Source: Veillonella_A intestinalis
GTDB taxonomy: Bacteria > Bacillota > Negativicutes > Veillonellales > Veillonellaceae
Assembly (NCBI RefSeq): GCF_943192895.1
Contig: NZ_CALPCB010000002.1
Coordinates: 124,001 to 188,000 of the forward strand
Direction: 5' to 3'
Length of the DNA: 64,000 bases
The notes below the pieces were generated by a model. It worked only from the letters and a program-made list of their open reading frames with translations, made no database searches and was not told where the DNA came from. Position numbers and translations under genes: made by a program. Every line of letters begins with the position of its first letter. Within the stretch, counting starts at the first letter, position 1. This document shows positions 50,905 to 58,667 of this stretch, one piece after another.

Positions 50905-51393
50905 GTGCGTATTGGCATTTGTCCAGGGAGTTTTGACCCTGTCACAAATGGGCATGTCGATATTTTCGAACGAGCGAGTAAGCTTGTAGATACATTGATT
51001 GTAGCGGTTTTAGATAATCCTAATAAACATAGTTTATTCACGCAACAAGAGCGTGTGGAATTAATTAAAGCCTCTGTAGCCCATATACCAAATGTTGAGG
51101 TTGATTGTGCATCGGGATTATTAATTGATTATGCCAAGTCAAAGAATAGTTATATGATTATTCGGGGCTTGCGAGCGCTCAGTGATTTTGAATATGAGTT
51201 TCAGCGAGCTTTATTTTCAAAATATTTAGATGATGATATTGAAACTGTGTTTATTATGACAAATAATAAGTACTCTTTTGTTAGTTCAACAGGAATTCGT
51301 GAGTTAGCGAAATTTAATGGCTCTTTGGACGGTTTAGTTCCTGAAACAGTAAAAGAGGCTTTGAAAGCAAAGTTTGCAAATCGTAGTAAATAG
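50905..51393 (+). CDS. coaD: Phosphopantetheine adenylyltransferase
   Basis: 162 residues. The penultimate step of coenzyme A synthesis. PGSFDPVTNGHVDIFERA holds the HxGH-like site and SFVSSTGIRELA the second nucleotidyl motif. A GTG start at 50905 lies 8 nt after AAAGGAG (50890-50896); an earlier in-frame start at 50848 would lie inside rsmD and is rejected. The coenzyme A genes coaD and coaBC are both in this window but 4.5 kb apart. Confidence 0.97.
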   Translation: MRIGICPGSFDPVTNGHVDIFERASKLVDTLIVAVLDNPNKHSLFTQQERVELIKASVAHIPNVEVDCASGLLIDYAKSKNSYMIIRGLRALSDFEYEFQRALFSKYLDDDIETVFIMTNNKYSFVSSTGIRELAKFNGSLDGLVPETVKEALKAKFANRSK

Positions 51394-51413
51394 TACTAAT
51401 AGGAGTGGCGAGA

Positions 51414-51866
51414 ATGAAAACAGAAAAACTTTTAGAAGATTTGGAAAATTTAATCGAAACCAGTGGTCGCATTCCTATGACCACCAAACGTGTTATTGAA
51501 GAAGAAGAAATTATGCGCGTACTAGACGCTATTAATGAGTCCTTGCCATTAGAGCTTGAAGAGTCTCGTCGCATTATGAACGAAAAAGACAAAATTTTGG
51601 CTGATGCACAACGTCAGGCAGATACTTTGATTGCACAAGCTAAAGATTACATTGCTAAATTGACAGAAGAAAGTGAATTAGTAAAGCAAGCGCAAACACA
51701 AGCAAACCAGATTATTATGTTAGCTAATCAATCCTCACAGGAATTGAAAGATAGCTCAATTCAATACGCTAGTGATGTAATGCGCTATGTAGAAAATAAT
51801 TTAGAAAAAACATTAGAAAGCTTACGTCAAAATCGTGAAAGCTTAAAACAATCCAATCGAGAATAA
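51414..51866 (+). CDS. Coiled-coil protein of unknown function
   Basis: 150 residues, acidic and Glu/Gln-rich, nearly all predicted helix. The central part (about 55-115, EKDKILADAQRQADTLIAQAKDYIAKLTEESELVKQAQTQANQ) is a strong coiled coil resembling the stalks of ATP-synthase b subunits and DivIVA-like proteins, but no membrane anchor or DivIVA N-terminal motif is visible. The N-terminal MKTEKLLEDLENLIETSGRIPM is a separate helix pair. ATG 51414 is 8 nt after AGGAG. It sits between coaD and a terminator, and I cannot name it. Confidence 0.65.
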   Translation: MKTEKLLEDLENLIETSGRIPMTTKRVIEEEEIMRVLDAINESLPLELEESRRIMNEKDKILADAQRQADTLIAQAKDYIAKLTEESELVKQAQTQANQIIMLANQSSQELKDSSIQYASDVMRYVENNLEKTLESLRQNRESLKQSNRE

Positions 51867-51872
51867 GTAAAT

Positions 51873-51928
51873 AAAGAGGCTCTCAGGAAGTAACCTTAGT
51901 ATATAAGGTGTTTCCTGAGAGCCTTTTT
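51873..51928. terminator. Terminator between the coiled-coil gene and rqcH
   Basis: AGGCTCTCAGGAA (51877-51889) and TTCCTGAGAGCCT (51912-51924) form a long stem with an inner ACCTT/AAGGT pair; T follows on the + strand and an A-rich run precedes, so it may serve both strands. Confidence 0.88.
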
Positions 51929-51942
51929 GGTTTCTTATAGAA

Positions 51943-53694
51943 TTATTCGTATAAATTTGTCCCTTCGTTGAGCTGTGGTTCTTTTGGATCAATGACCGCT
52001 GTTTTTTGATTTGTATAGATAACAAAACCCAGTGGCGAAGCAGGGGGCTTTTTAATAAATTTTATAGGCGCATAATCAACGGCCACTTTTGAAGACTCAC
52101 GAGCTTTACTAAAATAAGCTGCATATTGAGCTGCTAAGGTAAGCATTTCATCAGTTGCCATAGTTCCTTCAATAGGCCGTAAAATAACATGACTGCCTTG
52201 AACTTGTAAGGTGTGGAACCAAATATCGGTAGGCTTGGCAAAACGATGGGTTAAATATTCATTTTGTTGATTATTACGACCTATAAATATTTCACCGCCA
52301 TTGATAGGAAAGCGCATAAAATTATGTTTAGGTGCTTTGTAGCTAACAGGCTTCTTAGATTTTTTTAGTAAACCTGCTTGTTCGCATTCGTTATAAATTT
52401 CTTGTACTAACTCTTTACTATCGGCAATGGATAAGCTATATAAGACAGATTGAAGGTAATCTATGCGCTGTGCACTTTGATTTAATTGATATAAGCCACT
52501 TTGCATACGATTTTTTAATTTTGTATATTGTTTATAATAATGCTGTGCATTTTCAACAATTGTTAATTCTGGTTGTAAGGGAATCGTAATGGGCTCTACA
52601 GGTTCTACTAAAATATTATCCAAAGTAATTGTGGGCTTATATTGAGTATCTAAATAGGCATTAATCATTAATAAATCACCATATGATTTATATTCTTCGG
52701 CTTTATCACTAGCATCTAATTCCGCTTGAATCTTTGAATGGCGTAACTCTTCTTTTTTTATGGCCTGTTGCAAAGTTCGCTCTAACTCGTGAGTGGTTGT
52801 GTTAATACCTCCTTGTTTGACAACGGCTAATTCTAAAGGTTCTGATATAGAATCATAGGTAGTTTTTAATTGGCCACCTAGCGCCACTAAGTAAGTGAGG
52901 GGAATAGGGCTATAAAACTTCTTATGCTTTTCATTTTCATATTCTAATAATTGGGTTGCTATAGACAGATCGTTTTTTAGTGCAATTAAAGCCTGGCCTA
53001 ATTCATTAATGGCTTCACTAGTTAAAGTGGTTAACTCTGTTTTTTCACTAAGATTAGCTTTATAACAAACTTCTTTTAATAAGGCTGGACCAAAGCCATT
53101 AAAAATGCGACGTACAGTTTCAGCTACTGTACCTTGACCAAAATTGTGCAATAACTCTAATATTTCGTTATCTTTAAACTCGAATAAACTACCACGTTCA
53201 CTATTAGGGGGCAATTCATAAGGTAGTTTAGGGGCAATGGAACGTTCCCGATTCATTAATGGCGTTACATGGATTAAGGCTTCCAAAATAAGTCCATCTT
53301 GCACAAAGATACAATTTGAATATTTGCCCATTAATTCAATGTAAATTCGATTAGAAATAAGTGAGCCATCAAGGGCTAATTTATCAGCACTAACACGTAA
53401 TATACGATCGCCATTAAGCTGTTCAATCGCAGTGATACGAGCGCCTTCTAAATGTTTGCGCAAGAACATGCATAAAGCAGTCGGTTCTTTTGGCAAATCT
53501 GTTATGCCATGACTTAAATAACAGGCAGGCATATTACCAGCCGTGATTACTAAATCTTGATTACCTTTACTTGTATTTACTTTAAGTACTAAAGTTGTTT
53601 TATCTATTTGCAATAGCCGCTGAATTTGGCCAGTAACAAGATGCTTGGCTAATTCTTTGGTTAAAACGGCTAAGGTTAAACCATCTAAATTCAT
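51943..53694 (-). CDS. rqcH: NFACT-family ribosome quality-control protein RqcH (Rqc2 homologue)
   Basis: 583 residues, with NFACT-N (about 1-185), a helix-hairpin and coiled-coil middle (about 195-430) and the NFACT-R domain (about 440-560), which contains MRFPINGGEIFIGRNNQQNEYLT and HTLQVQGSHVILRP. The GDRILRV segment in the N-domain carries the Asp-Arg pair required for tRNA handling in RqcH. It binds obstructed 50S subunits and adds alanine tails that mark stalled peptides for decay. Older annotations call it fibronectin-binding. ATG 53694 is 6 nt after AAAGGAG; a TTG at 53718 overlaps that ribosome site and is rejected. Confidence 0.93.
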   Translation of the reverse strand: MNLDGLTLAVLTKELAKHLVTGQIQRLLQIDKTTLVLKVNTSKGNQDLVITAGNMPACYLSHGITDLPKEPTALCMFLRKHLEGARITAIEQLNGDRILRVSADKLALDGSLISNRIYIELMGKYSNCIFVQDGLILEALIHVTPLMNRERSIAPKLPYELPPNSERGSLFEFKDNEILELLHNFGQGTVAETVRRIFNGFGPALLKEVCYKANLSEKTELTTLTSEAINELGQALIALKNDLSIATQLLEYENEKHKKFYSPIPLTYLVALGGQLKTTYDSISEPLELAVVKQGGINTTTHELERTLQQAIKKEELRHSKIQAELDASDKAEEYKSYGDLLMINAYLDTQYKPTITLDNILVEPVEPITIPLQPELTIVENAQHYYKQYTKLKNRMQSGLYQLNQSAQRIDYLQSVLYSLSIADSKELVQEIYNECEQAGLLKKSKKPVSYKAPKHNFMRFPINGGEIFIGRNNQQNEYLTHRFAKPTDIWFHTLQVQGSHVILRPIEGTMATDEMLTLAAQYAAYFSKARESSKVAVDYAPIKFIKKPPASPLGFVIYTNQKTAVIDPKEPQLNEGTNLYE

Positions 53695-53860
53695 AGTTAA
53701 CTCCTTTGTAATATTCAATATAATAAGTATATCACATTTATAAACTATAGAAGGGAGTAGATTCCTTTACCCTGTGTAAGTAACGTGATAAAATGAAATA
53801 GAATATGAAGATTAAGACATATATGTGAAACAATATTATGTAGAAAGGATAACTGGTATT

Positions 53861-54742
53861 ATGAATAGTATGACCGGTTTTGGTCGTGGCATTGGGGTTG
53901 ATGAGAGTTTACAGATTACAATTGAAATAAAAAGTGTAAATTCACGATTTTTAGATCTTTATCTCAATATGCCATCAACCTTATATTTTTTAGAGAATAC
54001 ATTACGACGTCATATCAAAGAAACCCTTCAAAGAGGTAAAGTAGAAATTAATGTATCGCTTAAAAATACAAGTGATCGGGAGAAAGTTTTTACTGTAAAT
54101 ACAACGTTGGCTAATCAAATTCGAGATTTTTTAGTTGTCCAGGGTTTTTCACCAACTAAAGAACGAGTAGCCTTACGGGATATGATGAGTATTTCACAAG
54201 ATTGGTTAGTTTTAGAAGATGTACCCTTTGAAGAGTCTAAATTAGAAGGCGCTGCTGTTAGCGCTTTAAATTTAGCGTTAAAGGGTCTTTGTGAAATGCG
54301 TGCTCTTGAAGGTAATAATTTACAAGTTGAAATTGAAAAACGAGTAAATACATTAGAGTCAGTATTGCAAGAAGTGACGGCTAACAAAGATATAGCTGTA
54401 AAAAAATACGAAGAGCGCTTATTACAGCGGATTCAAAACGTGCTAGATAAAACCGATGTAACGGTTAACATGGATCGTTTTCTGCAAGAAGTAGCCACTA
54501 TGAGTGATAAAACAGATATTACAGAAGAAATTGTACGTTTTGGCTCTCATGTGGTACAATTAAGAAACACACTAAAAGAGAATCAACCGATTGGGCGTAA
54601 GTTAGATTTCTTATTACAAGAAATGAATCGAGAAGTAAATACAATGGGATCTAAAGGATCCGATTTAGCCATAACAGACCGTGTTGTAGTATTGAAATGT
54701 GAGTTAGAGAAAATTAGAGAGCAAATTCAAAATATAGAGTAG
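53861..54742 (+). CDS. yicC: YicC/YloC family endoribonuclease
   Basis: 293 residues, the usual size. The start MNSMTGFGRG is the family N-terminus, and GRKLDFLLQEMNREVNTMGSKG the conserved C-terminal segment with candidate metal-binding residues. Relatives degrade some small RNAs. A GAAAGGA 12 nt before ATG 53861 is a long gap; an ATG three codons later is possible. It is divergent from rqcH. The order yicC-remA-gmk-rpoZ-coaBC is standard in Firmicutes. Confidence 0.93.
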   Translation: MNSMTGFGRGIGVDESLQITIEIKSVNSRFLDLYLNMPSTLYFLENTLRRHIKETLQRGKVEINVSLKNTSDREKVFTVNTTLANQIRDFLVVQGFSPTKERVALRDMMSISQDWLVLEDVPFEESKLEGAAVSALNLALKGLCEMRALEGNNLQVEIEKRVNTLESVLQEVTANKDIAVKKYEERLLQRIQNVLDKTDVTVNMDRFLQEVATMSDKTDITEEIVRFGSHVVQLRNTLKENQPIGRKLDFLLQEMNREVNTMGSKGSDLAITDRVVVLKCELEKIREQIQNIE

Positions 54743-54768
54743 GTTGCAAGAGTAAGGAGTCACTAAGT

Positions 54769-55035
54769 ATGAGTACAAAGCTTTTAAACATTGGATTTGG
54801 TAACATGGTTTCGGCAAATCGCCTAATTGCTATCATCAGTCCAGAGTCCGCGCCAATTAAACGAATGATTCAAGATGCGCGTGAAAAGAGTGTATTAGTA
54901 GATGCTACATATGGTCGTAAAACACGAGCTGTCTTAGTGATGGATAGTGGTCAGATTGTGTTATCAGCGATTCAACCAGAAACAGTAGCGCATCGTATTG
55001 TTCAAGCTACACCAGCTGAGTCTACGGAAGCGTAG
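54769..55035 (+). CDS. remA: RemA/DUF370 family regulator
   Basis: 88 residues. LNIGFGNMVSANRLIAIISPESAPIKRMIQDAREKSVLVDATYGRKTRAVLVMDSG is the DUF370 pattern. RemA of B. subtilis binds DNA as a ring and activates matrix genes; targets here are unknown, and no matrix operon is visible in the window. AAGGAG lies 12 nt before the ATG, and gmk follows after 8 nt. Confidence 0.93.
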   Translation: MSTKLLNIGFGNMVSANRLIAIISPESAPIKRMIQDAREKSVLVDATYGRKTRAVLVMDSGQIVLSAIQPETVAHRIVQATPAESTEA

Positions 55036-55043
55036 GTGCTATT

Positions 55044-55661
55044 ATGTCGGATAGAGGGATTTTGATTGTGTTATCTGGTCCTTCAGGGGCTGGTAAAGGG
55101 ACTATTTGTGCCGAACTACGTAAACAAATGCCCAATCTTGTGTATTCAGTATCTATGACTACACGAGCACCACGCGTTGGTGAAGAAGAAGGGGTTAGTT
55201 ATTTTTTTCGCAATAAGGAAACGTTTCAACAGCTTATCGAAGAAGATGCCTTCTTAGAATATGCTCAAGTATATGATAATTATTATGGCACGCCTAAGCA
55301 GCATGTAATGGATTTATTAAGCGAAGGCAAGAGCGTCATTTTAGAGATTGATATTCAAGGGGCTATGCAGGTAAAAGAGCGCTTTAGTGAAGCCGTGTTT
55401 ATTTATATTGTACCGCCATCATTAGATATATTATCAAACCGTCTACGGGATCGTGGTACAGATGCTGCTGAGGTTATTGATAAGCGCCTTTCCAAAGCAA
55501 GCTCTGAATTAGCCTTAGCACATCGCTACGACTACATTGTGGTGAATGATATATTACCAGATGCAGTAGAAAAAGTGGCGTCCATTTTACGTGCTGAAGC
55601 TTGTAAAATTAAGCGAAATAAAGAAAAAATACAATATATTTATAAGCAATATGCGAAGTAA
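55044..55661 (+). CDS. gmk: Guanylate kinase
   Basis: 205 residues. P-loop SGPSGAGKGT, then SMTTRAPRVGEEEGVSYFF and LEIDIQGAMQVKE, all typical. It converts GMP to GDP using ATP. rpoZ follows at 13 nt. Confidence 0.97.
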   Translation: MSDRGILIVLSGPSGAGKGTICAELRKQMPNLVYSVSMTTRAPRVGEEEGVSYFFRNKETFQQLIEEDAFLEYAQVYDNYYGTPKQHVMDLLSEGKSVILEIDIQGAMQVKERFSEAVFIYIVPPSLDILSNRLRDRGTDAAEVIDKRLSKASSELALAHRYDYIVVNDILPDAVEKVASILRAEACKIKRNKEKIQYIYKQYAK

Positions 55662-55674
55662 GGAGTAATGCGTT

Positions 55675-55887
55675 ATGATGGTAAAACCTTTATTAAAGGA
55701 TTTAGAAAAACATGTAGATAGTAAATATACATTGGTTACATTAGCAGCGAAGCGAGCTCGTGAATTAACCGATGGCGATGAAGCTATGGTTACCGGTCTT
55801 GATACAGATAAACCAGTATCAGTAGCGCTTCATGAAATTGCAGATGATAAAATTGGCTTTGCTCGTACTAAAGATGGTATTAAATAA
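55675..55887 (+). CDS. rpoZ: DNA-directed RNA polymerase omega subunit
   Basis: 70 residues, small for the family but with the core intact: VDSKYTLVTLAAKRARELTDGD. Omega binds the RNA polymerase beta-prime tail and aids assembly. AGGAG lies 9 nt before the first of two adjacent ATG codons (55675, 55678). coaBC follows. Confidence 0.93.
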   Translation: MMVKPLLKDLEKHVDSKYTLVTLAAKRARELTDGDEAMVTGLDTDKPVSVALHEIADDKIGFARTKDGIK

Positions 55888-55924
55888 AGCGTACGCTAAA
55901 CGTGAACTATAATAGGTGTTGAGG

Positions 55925-57106
55925 ATGAAAAATAAACACATAATCGTAGGTGTATCTGGTGGTATTGCTGCTTATAAAGCAGTAGAAGTAGTAAGTCGTC
56001 TTCGTAAATTAGGGGCAGAAGTAAAAGTTGTTATGACTGAAAATGCAACTAAATTTGTATCCCCTATGACATTTGGTGAAATTAGTGGACATCCAGTCGC
56101 TGTAAAGATGTTTGAAGATGTTCATGATTGGAATGTAGAGCACATTGCATTGGCTACTTGGGCTGATGCCTATGTAGTTGCACCTGCTACTGCTAATGTA
56201 ATTGGTAAATTAGCATCTGGCATTGCTGATGATATGCTCACTACACAGCTTATGGCAACAAAAGCGCCTATCTTTTTATGCCCTGCTATGAATACTAATA
56301 TGTATGAAAACCCTATTACGCAACGAAATATGAATACTTTACGAGAATTAGGCATGCATATTTTAGAAGCTGATAGTGGTCATTTAGCTTGTGGTGTAAC
56401 GGGGAAAGGTCGTTTACCAGAACCAGCTCGCATTGTAGAGTGGTTATCTTTTCACATGATGAAAACTAATCTATTGTCTAATAAGACAGTAATCGTAACA
56501 GCTGGTGGTACACAAGAAGCTATCGATCCAGTGCGATATATTGGCAATCGTTCAAGCGGAAAAATGGGCTATGCTATAGCTGAACAAGCGGCCTTAGCTG
56601 GTGCTCGTACAATTTTAATTTCCGCGCCAACAAATTTGCCTGTGCCTTTTGGTGTAGAATTAGTTTCTGTTGATTCTGCTAGAGCTATGGAAGAAGCTGT
56701 AAATAGTCGCTATGAAGATTGTGATGCTGTTATTATGGCCGCTGCTGTAGCTGATTTTAGAGTCGAGAATATGGCTGACACAAAAATTAAGAAGATGGAT
56801 ACATTAGAACTTAAATTAGTCAAAAATCCAGACATTCTTAAAGGGCTAGGTGCGAATAAAACTCATCAAAAGTTAATTGGTTTTGCTGCGGAAACTCAAA
56901 ATGTTATTGAATACGGCAAATCTAAGGTACTTAACAAAAATCTTGATATGTTAGTGGCCAATGATGTAAGTAAGCAAAATGCAGGCTTTAATGTTGACAC
57001 TAATGAAGTTACCTTGATTTATCCAGGTGGTCAAGTTCGTCCATTGCCACTTATGACAAAAATTGATGTAGCTAAGCGAATTATTTCAGCCTTGGCAGAA
57101 TTGTAA
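55925..57106 (+). CDS. coaBC: Bifunctional CoaC/CoaB: phosphopantothenoylcysteine decarboxylase/synthetase
   Basis: 393 residues. The CoaC half (about 1-180) has GVSGGIAAYKAVEVVSRL, FLCPAMNTNMYENP and GHLACGVTGKGRLPEP. The CoaB half (about 190-393) has VTAGGTQEAIDPVRYIGNRSSGKMGYAIAE and AAVADFR. Together they make 4'-phosphopantetheine from phosphopantothenate and cysteine, feeding CoaD. ATG 55925 is preferred; GTG and TTG at 55916-55921 are in frame but too close to the ribosome site. The metK promoter -35 lies inside the last codons. Confidence 0.95.
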   Translation: MKNKHIIVGVSGGIAAYKAVEVVSRLRKLGAEVKVVMTENATKFVSPMTFGEISGHPVAVKMFEDVHDWNVEHIALATWADAYVVAPATANVIGKLASGIADDMLTTQLMATKAPIFLCPAMNTNMYENPITQRNMNTLRELGMHILEADSGHLACGVTGKGRLPEPARIVEWLSFHMMKTNLLSNKTVIVTAGGTQEAIDPVRYIGNRSSGKMGYAIAEQAALAGARTILISAPTNLPVPFGVELVSVDSARAMEEAVNSRYEDCDAVIMAAAVADFRVENMADTKIKKMDTLELKLVKNPDILKGLGANKTHQKLIGFAAETQNVIEYGKSKVLNKNLDMLVANDVSKQNAGFNVDTNEVTLIYPGGQVRPLPLMTKIDVAKRIISALAEL

Positions 57107-57120
57107 TTCTATTGTATAAT
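57092..57120 (+). promoter_or_regulatory. Promoter of the SAM-I/metK transcript
   Basis: TTGGCA (57092-57097) and TATAAT (57115-57120) with a 17-nt spacer; the -35 overlaps coding sequence of coaBC. Confidence 0.85.
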
Positions 57121-57166
57121 GAATCAGTGATATGAAGTATCACAATCAGTTTAATAATAACTTTTG

Positions 57167-57265
57167 TCTCATCAAGAGTAGTGGAGGGAAAGGCCCTGTG
57201 AAGCTACAGCAACCATTCATAATGAAAAGGTGCTAAGTCCGACGGTACTATGCCGAAAGATGGGG
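57167..57265 (+). promoter_or_regulatory. SAM-I (S-box) riboswitch aptamer
   Basis: The S-box consensus is plain: ATCAAGAG at 57171, GTGGAGGGAAAGGCCC at 57181, GCAACC about 57209, AAGGTGCTAAGTCC about 57227 and GAAAGATGG ending at 57263. P1 is TCTCATC (57167-57173) with GATGGGG (57259-57265), with G-T pairs. It binds SAM and controls metK through the terminator just downstream. A small hairpin (GTGATA/TATCAC, 57127-57143) precedes it. Confidence 0.97.
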
Positions 57266-57269
57266 TTTG

Positions 57270-57303
57270 ATTCCTCATCGTTTGGCTGATGAGGAATTTT
57301 TTT
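57270..57303 (+). terminator. Riboswitch expression-platform terminator
   Basis: ATTCCTCATC (57270-57279) and GATGAGGAAT (57288-57297) form a perfect stem with a T run. SAM binding should favour it and stop transcription before metK. Confidence 0.93.
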
Positions 57304-57320
57304 ATGGAGGTATTGGGTAA

Positions 57321-58511
57321 ATGGCTGAAAAACATGTTTTTTTCACATCAGAATCCGTAACAGAAGGTCATCCTGATAAAATTGCTGACCAAATTTCGGA
57401 TGCTGTGCTTGATGCAATTCTTGCACAAGATCCAACGGCTCATGTTGCTTGCGAAACGCTCGTAACAACAGGTCAGGTTCATGTAGTAGGGGAAATTTCT
57501 ACTAAATGTTATGTTGATATTAATCATATAGTGCGTGAAACTATTCGTGAAATTGGATATACTCGTGCTAAATATGGTTTTGATTGCGATACTTGTGGTG
57601 TTAATGTAGCGATTGATGAACAGTCCGTAGATATTGCTATGGGTGTTGATGATGCACTTGAAACTCGTGAAGGCGGAAGTGATAAATTTGATAAGATTGG
57701 TGCTGGTGACCAAGGTATGATGTTTGGTTACGCTACCAATGAAACAGAAGAATTTATGCCTATGCCAATCGCGTTGGCTCATCGTTTATCCCGTCAGTTA
57801 ACTAAAGTTCGTAAAGATGGTACTTTACCATATCTTCGTCCCGATGGGAAAACTCAGGTAACTGTTGAATATGTAGATGGTGTGCCTAAGCGTATTGAAA
57901 CTATCGTTATTTCTACACAACATGGTCCAGAAGTAACGCGTGAACAAATTGAAGCTGATTTAAAAGAATTAGTAATTAAACCAGTATTACCTGAAGGTTT
58001 TGTTGATGAAAATACTAAATTCTTTATTAATCCAACAGGCCGTTTTGTTATTGGTGGTCCTCAAGGGGATGCTGGTTTAACTGGTCGTAAAATTATTGTA
58101 GATACTTACGGTGGTATGGCTCGTCATGGGGGCGGTGCTTTCTCTGGTAAAGATCCTACAAAAGTTGACCGTAGTGCAGCGTATGCAGCTCGCTATGTAG
58201 CTAAAAACATTGTAGCAGCTGGCCTTGCTGATAAATGTGAAATTCAGATTGCTTACGCTATTGGCGTAGCAAAACCAGTATCCATTATGGTGGAAACTTT
58301 TGGCACTGCTAAAGTTGCGGAAGAAAAAATCGCGGAACTTGTTAAGAAACATTTTGACCTTCGTCCAGCAGGTATTATTGAAATGCTTGACTTGCTTCGT
58401 CCAATTTATCATCAAACAGCAGCATACGGTCACTTTGGTCGTACTGATGTTGATCTTCCTTGGGAACATACTGATAAAGCAGATATTCTTCGTAAAGAAG
58501 CAGGCTTATAA
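57321..58511 (+). CDS. metK: S-adenosylmethionine synthetase
   Basis: 396 residues, the normal size. SESVTEGHPDKIADQISDAVLDAIL, GAGDQGMMFGYATNETEE and GGGAFSGKDPTKVDRSAAYAARY are the family signatures. It makes SAM from methionine and ATP, so the SAM-I switch gives product feedback. ATGGAGGTATT provides the ribosome site. A 73-nt extended terminator hairpin follows. Confidence 0.98.
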   Translation: MAEKHVFFTSESVTEGHPDKIADQISDAVLDAILAQDPTAHVACETLVTTGQVHVVGEISTKCYVDINHIVRETIREIGYTRAKYGFDCDTCGVNVAIDEQSVDIAMGVDDALETREGGSDKFDKIGAGDQGMMFGYATNETEEFMPMPIALAHRLSRQLTKVRKDGTLPYLRPDGKTQVTVEYVDGVPKRIETIVISTQHGPEVTREQIEADLKELVIKPVLPEGFVDENTKFFINPTGRFVIGGPQGDAGLTGRKIIVDTYGGMARHGGGAFSGKDPTKVDRSAAYAARYVAKNIVAAGLADKCEIQIAYAIGVAKPVSIMVETFGTAKVAEEKIAELVKKHFDLRPAGIIEMLDLLRPIYHQTAAYGHFGRTDVDLPWEHTDKADILRKEAGL

Positions 58512-58513
58512 TT

Positions 58514-58586
58514 AAAAATCGTCATACAAATAGGCATTCGACATTCTTAAGAATATTGTCGTTTCGTAATTTGTATGACGATTTTT
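58514..58586 (+). terminator. Extended terminator after metK
   Basis: AAAAATCGTCATACAAAT (58514-58531) and ATTTGTATGACGATTTTT (58569-58586) are fully complementary; the inner sequence holds CGACA/TGTCG around TTCTTAAGAA. A and T runs on the two sides make it potentially bidirectional. Confidence 0.93.
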
Positions 58587-58635
58587 TTATTGTATTCTAA
58601 GACTGTCTTTTATTTAAAAATATCGAAAAAAATGG

Positions 58636-58641
58636 TATAAT
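58636..58641 (+). promoter_or_regulatory. Candidate -10 element for priA
   Basis: TATAAT in GGTATAATA, 24 nt before the GGAGGG of priA. No good -35 at 16-18 nt. Confidence 0.35.
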
Positions 58642-58667
58642 AAAAAATACTGCAAAGGAGGGATAGT

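Noticed and set aside
53695..53860. Divergent promoters for rqcH and yicC
   Set aside because: The gap is AT-rich with several -10-like strings on both strands, but no pair with a convincing -35, so no promoter is listed.
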